64,000 nucleotides of DNA. It comes from JBJXGE01 sp046154185 (GTDB lineage: Bacteria > Planctomycetota > UBA8108 > UBA1146 > JAJFFE01). Position 1 is the first letter of the stretch; each line of letters opens with the position of its first letter. The stretch spans positions 29,789-93,788 of the forward strand of contig JBJXGE010000049.1 of the NCBI GenBank assembly GCA_046154185.1, in the 5' to 3' direction. The notes beneath the pieces are model-generated. The model saw only the letters and a list, made by a program, of their open reading frames with translations, was not told the DNA's origin and made no database searches. Shown one piece after another: positions 1 through 7,413 of the stretch. The position numbers and the translations under genes were made by a program.

Positions 1-680
1 CGCACCGCGCCCCCTTCGAGCGTGGGGTCGGCGCAGGGATTGCCGCCTTGACCATAATCGACGTAGTTGAAACTCGCGCCGTCGCCGCTGGTGAGGTAAA
101 GCGCCCCATCGGGCCCAAACTCGAGTGCACCGATCGAGTGACTCGGAAACTGCTGGCACCAATTTTCGATCATCACGAACTCGACGCCGGACATCACATC
201 GCCGCTCGCGGTCAACCGCGAGAGCCGTGCTCCGACCGTGCAGCCGACGCCGGTCGGGTCGCCGCAGTCGTCGAAGAAGACGGGCGGAGTGCCGCCGATC
301 GGCGCATCCATCGTATAGAGCACGTAGACATACGGATCCGCCGGAAAGTTCGGATGCAACGCGAACCCGAGCATGCCGCGATCCCAAAAATTGTGCACCC
401 GCGGGCGCAGGTCCGCAAAAGTCGCCGGAGTCGGATCCGATAGACTGCTGTAAATCCGAATCAGTCCACTCTTCTCGGCGACGAAGACTCGACCGTCGGC
501 GGCGAACTCGATCGCGGTCGGTTGATTGAGTCCGCTGAACACGATGCTGTCCTGGAAGTCTGGCAGCATCTGCTGAGCACCGACGCGCGTCGAATCCAAC
601 GCGACGCAGAGCGCGACGCCCGCCATCACTCGCAGAGTCCGTAGCCGATGCCATCGCGTGAACCGCACTAGAGTGCTCAT
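1..680 (-). CDS. PQQ-type sugar dehydrogenase-like beta-propeller, 3' end outside window (partial)
   Basis: Reading from the ATG at 680 towards base 1 gives 226 codons without a stop; the gene runs off the window. A ribosome-binding site AGGGAAG lies 8 bases before the ATG. The product starts with basic residues and a hydrophobic stretch ending VGAQQ (about residue 37), a likely signal peptide, so it should be exported. The blades that follow carry typical glucose/sorbosone dehydrogenase phrases: GLNQPTAIEF, GRVFVAEKSG, GMLGFALHPNF and FGPDGALYLTSGDG. Proteins of this family oxidise sugars with PQQ or have lost that activity; the cofactor residues lie in the missing part. It is divergent from, and clearly related to, the gene at 1051, which suggests a duplicated pair. 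The missing end may hold PKD, haem or dockerin modules like its neighbour. Confidence 0.85.
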   Translation of the reverse strand, partial: MSTLVRFTRWHRLRTLRVMAGVALCVALDSTRVGAQQMLPDFQDSIVFSGLNQPTAIEFAADGRVFVAEKSGLIRIYSSLSDPTPATFADLRPRVHNFWDRGMLGFALHPNFPADPYVYVLYTMDAPIGGTPPVFFDDCGDPTGVGCTVGARLSRLTASGDVMSGVEFVMIENWCQQFPSHSIGALEFGPDGALYLTSGDGASFNYVDYGQGGNPCADPTLEGGAV

Positions 681-1050
681 GTGAATTCTTCCCTTGAAAT
701 GAGCCCGCGAGAATTTGGCGAATCGTCGTTCAGCCGGCGCCGATCTTAACCACTCAATCCGGTCGCTCACAGGGTTCGCCGCGCTTGCCAGTCACGCCGA
801 GTTGGCGTCGTGACTATATCGCGAATAAGTGGAAATCTACTCGGCGATTGAGATTCGACAATCGTCCGGCAGCTTGGCATCGAGCTGCTGACAAACCGCG
901 GAACACTAGAGACCGTTCTGCAAGTCGCGCTTCCGCCGCCGCCGAGTTTGGGCGAAGGGTGGCTGATCGGTCTCGCTTTGAGTATGATTCTGCTCCAGTA
1001 GGCCACCAACTCCGCCGCGTACTCACGCGGCTTCCCCACCGAAGGTTTCG
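681..1050. promoter_or_regulatory. Divergent intergenic region between two sugar-dehydrogenase-like genes
   Basis: This 370-base stretch separates two divergently read paralogous secreted proteins and must hold both promoters. A TATGAT hexamer at 983-988 (five of six matches to the -10 consensus) sits about 60 bases before the ATG at 1051, but no good -35 is found 16-18 bases upstream. No hairpin, RNA gene or convincing small gene was seen. Open frames across it have no ribosome-binding sites and resemble no known family. Confidence 0.4.
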
Positions 1051-3777
1051 ATGTTTCACTCCATCCAGATTCGTTCGTTGCCATGGCTCGCCCTTGTCCT
1101 CGCATTCGTCGTCGGCAGGGCCGGCCCCGCGGCTGCGCAGGGCGGGCTACCAAGCGGTTTTGCGCTCGACACAATCGAATACACCGACGGCGTCGGCATG
1201 GCGCTCTCGCTCGAGTTCGGTCCCGCGGGTCGCATGTACATAGGTCAGAAGAACGGCTTCGTCCGCGTTTACCAACCGGACGGTAGTGGCGGGTACTTGC
1301 CTTCCACCGTGTTTGCCGACTCCTCGGCGATCGTCGACACAGAGATGGAGAGCGGGCTGCTCGGCCTCGTGCTCGACCCGGCCTTTGCGACGAATCGCTT
1401 TCTTTATCTCTTCTACACGACGTCGACCGATCAACGGCTCGTGCGAGTGACGGCGGACTCGACCTACAACGCGATGGTCGCGGGTAGCACGTTGGTTTTG
1501 CTCAGCGGGCTGCCGCGCCTGTGGGCGTTTCACAAAGCGGGCGATATCGAGTTTCATCCGAACGACCCGAACAGCATTTACATTTCGCTCGGCGACGACG
1601 GGATTGAGCTTTCGGAGCGCATTGTGCGCTGTCCGAACCCAGACTATTACGAAGGCAAACTGCTGCGCGTCAACAAACTCAATGGCCAAGGTCTCGCCGA
1701 CAACCCGTTCTACGACGGCAATCCGAATTCCGTGCGCTCGCGCGTGTGGGCGACGGGTTTTCGCAATCCGTTCCGCATGGTGTTTCACCCGCAGGCGCCC
1801 GTTCCGAATGTCGTCTACGTGTCGGAGAACGGCGATTTCATCGATCGCTTCTCGTGGGTGCAGCGCGGCTCGGATGGGGATTGGGGCACGGGTAGCAGTT
1901 TCACTTCGGTGCCGGACCCGAATCACCGCATTCTCGGCTCGCCGGACCCGTCGCTCGTCGGGATCGCGATTGCGACTTCCGGTCCATTCTCGAACGGCGG
2001 GAATCCCGTCTTGTACTTATCGCAGTGGTCGGGTGGCGCCTCGTTCGACACCGGCGTGCGGCGCTTTGAGCTGACGGGACCGAATCTCGACACGGCCGTG
2101 CCGATGGATGGCGGCGGCTACTTCCTCTCCGGTGGCGAAGGCATCGATATGACGTTTGGTCCGGACGGTGCGCTATACCTCACCGGTCAAGTCGATTCGA
2201 CGCGTTTGATTCGTCGCATTCGCGCCGTGGGCGGGATGCCGCCGATTGCGTCGTTCAGCTTCGCGCCGACTTCCGCGACGGGACCAGCACCATTCACAAT
2301 GTCCTTCAACGATTTGTCGACGGATCCGGATGGTGTGATTGTCGGTCGTCTTTGGCAATTCGGTGACGGCTCGACATCGACCGCTACGGCGCCGGCGCAT
2401 ACGTACACGGCGCCCGGTGTGTACGCCGTCGGTTTGACGGTCACCGATAACAGCGGGCTGCAGACTTCCGCGACACCGATCAGCGTGACGGTAGTGGCAA
2501 ACACGAGCATCGCGTTGTCCGGCCAACTCTACGATGGACGCAATCTCAGCGGGCTGCCGCTGCCCGTGGCGACCGAACTGCGGTTTTACCAACAAGACGG
2601 ACTGACGCCCGTGAGTTTCGCGGGTGGTGGCGGCGCGGCGGGCAACGCGCTGAGCGTCCCGTCGGGTGGCGTGATTCCAGTCGGCACTTTGAGTCTTGCG
2701 CTGACGGGATCGGCCGTCGTCATTTCGGCCGGCGAGCCGACGGCCGATGGCATGCAGCCTTTGTTCCGCGGTGTCCCGGTAGTGCCGGGCGCGCAGTCGC
2801 TGAATCTGCAACTGCACCTTTCGAACACGGCCGTGCGCGGACGCGTGCGCGATTCGTTCGGCGACGCGGCCGAGGTCGACCTCGGCGTTGCGCGCGGCGG
2901 TCCGACCACGTGGTACTCGGTCGCGGGTGGCCGCGACTATTTGCCGCTATCGGGGCTCACGCCGACCGGCGTGCCGTTTCGCGTCGAGTCGGATGCGCTC
3001 GGCTACTACTACGTGCCGATTCGCACCGGTACGGCGGGCGCGACTTTTTACTTCGACGTGGTGGCCGACACCGGTAGCGCGACTTACTTGGCGACGGCCG
3101 CGACGAATCTCGTCGCCGATAGCGCGCTCGTGATCCGCGACTATCAGCTCGGTCTGATCGTTGGCGGCGCCGGGTGCGACGACTTGAGCGGGATCCCTTT
3201 CCAGCCGAGCATCGACTACTTGGCGCAGATTCAACCGATCTGGAATTCGACCTGTACGGGCTGTCATCACCCGGCCGGATATCCGCCCGACCTCGAGTCC
3301 AATAGCGAAGCCAACCTCGTCGGCATTCAGCGCGCGACCGCGCCGATGCTGTACTACGTCGATCCCGGCAGTTTGGACACGAGTTTCTTGTTCGAGAAGA
3401 TCAACTGCGCGGTGCCGCAAATCGGCGTGCGAATGCGGCCCGGACTCGTCATGCCGCTCGTGCAACAAGCGCTCGTGCGCGACTGGATCCTCGGGCAGGG
3501 CACCGAGACCTTTAAGCGCGGCGACGCGAACGACGACGGATCTTTCAATCTGGCGGATGCCGTCGCCGTGCTCTTGTACTTGTTCACCGGGTACCCGACG
3601 ACGTGCCAGTCGGCGATCGATGTCAACGACGACGGCTCGATCAACGTCGCGGACGCGGTCTACTTGCTGACTGCGCTGTTCCAAAGTGGCACGCTTCCAC
3701 CGGCGCCTTATCTTTCCTGCGGCGCTGACCCGACGCCAGGTGTGCTCTCGTGCGTGAATTTCATGAGTTGTCCCTGA
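1051..3777 (+). CDS. Secreted multidomain protein: sugar-dehydrogenase-like propeller, PKD domain, c-type haem motif, dockerin
   Basis: 908 residues. GAAGG before the ATG supports this start. A signal peptide (hydrophobic core, cleavage near PAAAQ, residue 30) directs export. Residues 35-390 form a glucose/sorbosone dehydrogenase-like propeller (SGLLGLVLDP, RVWATGFRNPFRMVFHP, FGPDGALYLTGQ). A PKD domain follows at about 398-483 (LWQFGDGSTS, PGVYAVGLTV). A beta-rich region comes next, then a CTGCHH motif at 735-740, a haem c attachment site, followed by a MPLVQQALVRDWI helix as in small cytochrome c domains. Two dockerin-type calcium loops at about 822-885 (GDANDDGSFNLADA, DVNDDGSINVADA) and a Cys-rich tail end the protein. 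The architecture suggests a periplasmic or surface dehydrogenase that passes electrons to its own haem. The substrate is unknown. Confidence 0.85.
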   Translation: MFHSIQIRSLPWLALVLAFVVGRAGPAAAQGGLPSGFALDTIEYTDGVGMALSLEFGPAGRMYIGQKNGFVRVYQPDGSGGYLPSTVFADSSAIVDTEMESGLLGLVLDPAFATNRFLYLFYTTSTDQRLVRVTADSTYNAMVAGSTLVLLSGLPRLWAFHKAGDIEFHPNDPNSIYISLGDDGIELSERIVRCPNPDYYEGKLLRVNKLNGQGLADNPFYDGNPNSVRSRVWATGFRNPFRMVFHPQAPVPNVVYVSENGDFIDRFSWVQRGSDGDWGTGSSFTSVPDPNHRILGSPDPSLVGIAIATSGPFSNGGNPVLYLSQWSGGASFDTGVRRFELTGPNLDTAVPMDGGGYFLSGGEGIDMTFGPDGALYLTGQVDSTRLIRRIRAVGGMPPIASFSFAPTSATGPAPFTMSFNDLSTDPDGVIVGRLWQFGDGSTSTATAPAHTYTAPGVYAVGLTVTDNSGLQTSATPISVTVVANTSIALSGQLYDGRNLSGLPLPVATELRFYQQDGLTPVSFAGGGGAAGNALSVPSGGVIPVGTLSLALTGSAVVISAGEPTADGMQPLFRGVPVVPGAQSLNLQLHLSNTAVRGRVRDSFGDAAEVDLGVARGGPTTWYSVAGGRDYLPLSGLTPTGVPFRVESDALGYYYVPIRTGTAGATFYFDVVADTGSATYLATAATNLVADSALVIRDYQLGLIVGGAGCDDLSGIPFQPSIDYLAQIQPIWNSTCTGCHHPAGYPPDLESNSEANLVGIQRATAPMLYYVDPGSLDTSFLFEKINCAVPQIGVRMRPGLVMPLVQQALVRDWILGQGTETFKRGDANDDGSFNLADAVAVLLYLFTGYPTTCQSAIDVNDDGSINVADAVYLLTALFQSGTLPPAPYLSCGADPTPGVLSCVNFMSCP

Positions 3778-3813
3778 TACGTGCCGGAGCGACCGCGGAG
3801 GGGGCGCGATGCG

Positions 3814-4692
3814 CTACGTTTTAGCGATCGCGCTCTGCGCCGCCGGCCACTGACCGTGAGCGAGATAGTACAGCCGCCAGCGCAACGTATCCCAGCGGCG
3901 GACGAGCGCGCTCTGCGCGGCCGAGCGCGCGACTTTGCGATACACGACGTACTTTTGAAACTTCTCGACGAACTCGAAACCGAGCCCGCGCACGCTCGCG
4001 CGAATCGGATACTTACTGCGCAATAAATGAAACGGTCGATCGCTGTCGGCTTTCGATGCGATGAGATCGAAGACGAGGAGACCGCCGGGCGCGAGCGTCT
4101 CGTGCAAAGTCCTGAGCGTCACGATGGGGTCCGCGACGTGTTCGAGCACATCGACCGCGGAGACCAGATCGTAGCGAGCCGGCTCAAGCGAGGTCGTCTT
4201 GAGGTCGACAAAATTCGCGTGCAGCCCGCGGCGCTCGAAACGCCAACGCGCGAATCGCTGCAGCACGTCCGACACATCGGCCACCGTCACATCGAGACCT
4301 TCGCGGGCGAGCAAGATCCCGTTTGTACCGACGCCGCCGCCGAAATCGAGATAGCGCCTCGCGCCGTGCGCACGCGCGAGCAGCAGCAAGCGCGCGTTCC
4401 ACGCCGGCGCTTCGCCCTGCTCGAGCGCATGCCACCACAAGAGTTCGTAAATGTACGCTTCGCAGCTGTTATAGAACTCGATCAAGTCTTCGGCGCGCCG
4501 ACGATCCTTGTCGTACCAGTTGCGCCGTTGCTCCTCGACGGCGACTTGGCAAAGCCTGAGCACTGCGTCAGGCGATTTGCCGGTGTACTCGGCGAGCTCG
4601 CGTAAACAGCTCGCGCGCGCCGCGGTCTCACCCGGCAACAAGACTGCCGGCAACCAGAGCTGCTTCAAACTCTCAGGAGGGGACTCTGCCAC
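3814..4692 (-). CDS. Class I SAM-dependent methyltransferase
   Basis: 292 residues, starting at a GTG with only a weak ribosome-binding site. The N-terminal 110 residues are helical and rich in Trp, Tyr and Arg. The Rossmann fold begins at motif I, YLDFGGGVGTNGI (about 114-126), followed by VTVADVSD (motif II acidic residue), DLVSAVDVLEHVADP (motif IV/post-I) and the LAPGGLLVFDLI strand. This is the pattern of UbiE/UbiG-like small-molecule methyltransferases. The substrate cannot be inferred. The gene is convergent with the dehydrogenase-dockerin gene and divergent from the FHA-protease operon, so it stands alone. Confidence 0.8.
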   Translation of the reverse strand: MAESPPESLKQLWLPAVLLPGETAARASCLRELAEYTGKSPDAVLRLCQVAVEEQRRNWYDKDRRRAEDLIEFYNSCEAYIYELLWWHALEQGEAPAWNARLLLLARAHGARRYLDFGGGVGTNGILLAREGLDVTVADVSDVLQRFARWRFERRGLHANFVDLKTTSLEPARYDLVSAVDVLEHVADPIVTLRTLHETLAPGGLLVFDLIASKADSDRPFHLLRSKYPIRASVRGLGFEFVEKFQKYVVYRKVARSAAQSALVRRWDTLRWRLYYLAHGQWPAAQSAIAKT

Positions 4693-4851
4693 TCGCCGCT
4701 CACTTACTCGCTTGGGTGCGGACTCGCTCGTTTGCTTGCTTTATTAATGGTTGCGCAAACTCGCCGCGGGCCGCGCCCGGCCCGCCCCCCGCGGAACCAC
4801 GACTCGCGACAGCATAACCCCGACTTCGCTTCTCTTCACGCTTTCAGGTGC

Positions 4852-4881
4852 TTGACTTGCCGCGTGTCAGACACAGAGAAT
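4852..4881 (+). promoter_or_regulatory. Candidate sigma70-type promoter of the FHA-protease operon
   Basis: TTGACT at 4852-4857 (five of six matches to -35), 18-base spacer, GAGAAT at 4876-4881 (four of six to -10). Transcription would begin near 4888, about 35 bases before the chosen ATG at 4924. This position favours 4924 over the upstream in-frame codon at 4732. Confidence 0.4.
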
Positions 4882-4923
4882 GCGGCGTGTCTTTGCTCCA
4901 TTCCAGGATTGAGGTTTGCCGTC

Positions 4924-6528
4924 ATGTCAGATGGTTCAGATGAGCGGAAAACGCTCCGCTTGAAAAACCTCAACGGGCCTGGGCTTCCGGAGACACTCGA
5001 AGTACCAGACGACGGACTCACGTTCGGCCGTGATCCATCGAACCACATTGTGCTCGAGCCGGAACAATATCCATTTACGTCGTCGTTTCACGCGCGCATT
5101 GGATACGACAATGACCGGTTATACATCGAGGATCTCAAGAGCAAGAACGGCACGCTCGTCAACAACCACGAAGTCGAGCGCCGCGTGCTCAAACTCGGCG
5201 ACCTCGTCCAACTCGGCCGCGGCCGCGGCGCGCGTTTTCTCGTCGTGTCGGAGCATGACATGAGTCGAACGCAAGAGTTGCGTCTGACTAGTGCAAGCTC
5301 GACGCCGGGCACGCAGAGCGCCGAAATGAGCCGCACGACCGTCATGCGGCTCAAGCGCGCGCTCGGTTTGCCGGAGACGGGCGGGCTCGAAGCGGGCGAA
5401 TTGAATCGCCGCTCGGCGCTTAAGGTTTATGGTCTGATCGCGTGCATCGCGCTCGCGTCGCTCGTGGGCTACTACTACCTGCTCGCGACGCACGACGAGA
5501 AAGTCGCGCAGCTCACCGATCTCATCGGCCTGCACTCGCGACAACTCGCCGAGGCCGCTGAGAAGCTCAAGACGGAGCAACTCGCGCGCGAGCAAAATCG
5601 GCGCGAGCTCGAAGGCGAGCGCGATCGACTTGTCGGGCGACTCAACGCGCTCGAGTCGAGCGGCGAGCATTCGCAACAGGAACTCGGCAAAGTGCGCGAC
5701 GAGCTTGCGGATACGACGCGGCGCCTCGAGCTTTACAATCCCATCAACCTCGAGAACGAGGAGCAGTCGCGTCGCGAGCGATTACGCGCCGTGTTGCGCG
5801 CCGTTGTCTATGTCGAGAAGCTCACGGTCTATCGAGAAGCCGGCAGCGCGCGTTATTTGCATTTGAATCCGGTCGATGGCCTCCACTTGCGCGAAGTGGT
5901 GCTCGCGGAAGATGCCGAACTCGTGACGCAGCAACGCGAGAGCGGCTCGGGTTTCTGCGTCTCGGCCGACGGTCACATCATCACGAACGCGCATGTCGTG
6001 ATGACGGCGCAGGACGAGGAAGAGCGCGAGCACGATGGCAAACGCCTTGAGTTGGCGTCGGTGTTGAACGTGATCTTTTCCGGCGACGGAATTCGTCATC
6101 GCGCGGAGCTGGAGTCCCTGAGTTTCGAAGGGCCTGACGATTTCGCGGTGTTGCGGATTCAACCGCCGGCGGACATGCCGTTCATCAAGGATTTCACGGT
6201 CGAACGCACTGTGCCGGCGGAAGGCAGCGAAGTGCGGCTCTTCGGCTTTCCGCTCGGTGAGGCGTTGATTCAAGATGTGTCGGTCTACAACGCGTCCGTG
6301 TTTTCCGGCATCGTCAGCCGCGTGCAGGCGCGCGATTACTTCCAAGTGCAAGCCGCGGTTTATCCCGGGAATAGCGGTGGCCCCGTGCTCGATCTCGACG
6401 GGCGCGTCGTCGGCATCGTCACCGCCGTGCAGCGCTTACCGGGCAGCGATTCGATCGCATCCGACATCGGTTACGCGCTGCCAATCACGGGCCTGCGGAA
6501 ATTTTGGCCGCCGGAGCATAAAGAGTGA
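4924..6528 (+). CDS. Membrane-anchored FHA-domain HtrA-like serine protease
   Basis: 534 residues from the ATG at 4924, preceded by GAGG with 9-base spacing; the frame is open back to 4732, but that extension is low-complexity and lies upstream of a promoter-like site. Residues 15-105 form an FHA phosphothreonine-binding domain (TFGRDPSNHIV, SFHARI, LKSKNGTLVNN). One membrane helix lies at about 165-190, followed by a charged coiled coil (about 193-280). The rest is a trypsin-like HtrA/DegP domain with the full triad: H357 (TNAHVV), D406 (DDFAVLRI) and S484 (PGNSGGPV). No PDZ domain is present. The topology implies a cytoplasmic phosphopeptide sensor linked through the membrane to a periplasmic protease, probably regulated by Ser/Thr kinases. 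Its stop overlaps the next gene's start. Confidence 0.88.
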   Translation: MSDGSDERKTLRLKNLNGPGLPETLEVPDDGLTFGRDPSNHIVLEPEQYPFTSSFHARIGYDNDRLYIEDLKSKNGTLVNNHEVERRVLKLGDLVQLGRGRGARFLVVSEHDMSRTQELRLTSASSTPGTQSAEMSRTTVMRLKRALGLPETGGLEAGELNRRSALKVYGLIACIALASLVGYYYLLATHDEKVAQLTDLIGLHSRQLAEAAEKLKTEQLAREQNRRELEGERDRLVGRLNALESSGEHSQQELGKVRDELADTTRRLELYNPINLENEEQSRRERLRAVLRAVVYVEKLTVYREAGSARYLHLNPVDGLHLREVVLAEDAELVTQQRESGSGFCVSADGHIITNAHVVMTAQDEEEREHDGKRLELASVLNVIFSGDGIRHRAELESLSFEGPDDFAVLRIQPPADMPFIKDFTVERTVPAEGSEVRLFGFPLGEALIQDVSVYNASVFSGIVSRVQARDYFQVQAAVYPGNSGGPVLDLDGRVVGIVTAVQRLPGSDSIASDIGYALPITGLRKFWPPEHKE

Positions 6529-7364
6529 GAGCGCCGTGGCTGGTTGCGGCGCTGCTGCTGCTGGTCGTGGGCGGCGGATGTCGCACGGTGGCGGTGAAGC
6601 CGAGCGCGCCAATTAGCACGGTCGCAACGGCTGCGTTGCCGGTGCAGCGCACGGCGGACGAACTCCTCGATCGATGTGTGCGGCATTACGATCCGCACGG
6701 AAACTGGCCGCGTGCGATTTTTCGCCTCGAGCTGGAGGAACAGCGACTTGCCGGAGTGCGCCACACGACGGTGATCGTCAATAATCGTTCCGGCGATTTT
6801 CATTGCTTAACGGTCGTCGACGATGTGCCGGTCGTGATTTTTCGCAAGGCCGGCAAGCTGGGAGCGCGGTTGCGCGAACGAGAAGGTGGAACGCGCGACA
6901 TGTCGGCGCACGGCGCCTCGGCGTCGTCGAACGACGATAGCGAAGCGGAGCGCGTCGAATTTGCCCGCATCGGTCTGACGCCCGAGCGCCTGGCCGCACG
7001 CAGCCGCTACTATCTGCAGCTCATCGGCCTACCGATGAATTTGCGCGCCGGCGCGTGGCGTGTGGCGCACGAGGTCACCCGCGAACGCTTTGCGGGGCAC
7101 GACGTCGACGCAATCGAGCTCCGCGATGACTCCGTTGCGGCGCGCGAACGCTGGGTCTTTCTACTCGACGCCGAGACCGGCGCGCTGCGCGGCGGTCGGT
7201 TCTTCGCATCCGCCGATTCGACGACGAGTGAAGTGCTGTCGTTCACCGGTGAGACCGAGTTGTGCGGGATGCGAATACCGACGACCCGAAGTTGGTTTTC
7301 GGCACCGACAAACTCGGCGCTCGGCGTCGACACGATTGTGGCGGTTCAAAAACTTGGGGATTGA
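6525..7364 (+). CDS. DUF6503-like lipoprotein
   Basis: 279 residues. A GTG start overlaps the upstream stop codon (GTGA), so translation is probably coupled. The N-terminus is a lipoprotein signal ending VVGGGC (lipid-modified C19). The mature part shows the pattern I associate with DUF6503: an N-terminal HYDPHGNW motif, a central RYYLQLIGLPMNLRAG motif, then repeated beta strands (ERWVFLLDAETGALRGGRFF, a T-S-E-V-L-SFTGE strand, and a final RSW). The fold is probably LolA/LolB-like, binding a hydrophobic ligand, but the function is unknown. It sits between the FHA-HtrA protease and an S9 peptidase, which suggests a role in envelope protein or lipid quality control. Confidence 0.7.
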   Translation: MRAPWLVAALLLLVVGGGCRTVAVKPSAPISTVATAALPVQRTADELLDRCVRHYDPHGNWPRAIFRLELEEQRLAGVRHTTVIVNNRSGDFHCLTVVDDVPVVIFRKAGKLGARLREREGGTRDMSAHGASASSNDDSEAERVEFARIGLTPERLAARSRYYLQLIGLPMNLRAGAWRVAHEVTRERFAGHDVDAIELRDDSVAARERWVFLLDAETGALRGGRFFASADSTTSEVLSFTGETELCGMRIPTTRSWFSAPTNSALGVDTIVAVQKLGD

Positions 7365-7413
7365 TTGCCGGTGACGCGAAAACGTCGCTGCGTTGAAAAA
7401 AAAGGGTAACAGG

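Noticed and set aside
681..1050. Small coding genes in the divergent intergenic region
   Set aside because: Open frames exist on both strands but have no ribosome-binding sites, signal features or recognisable motifs.
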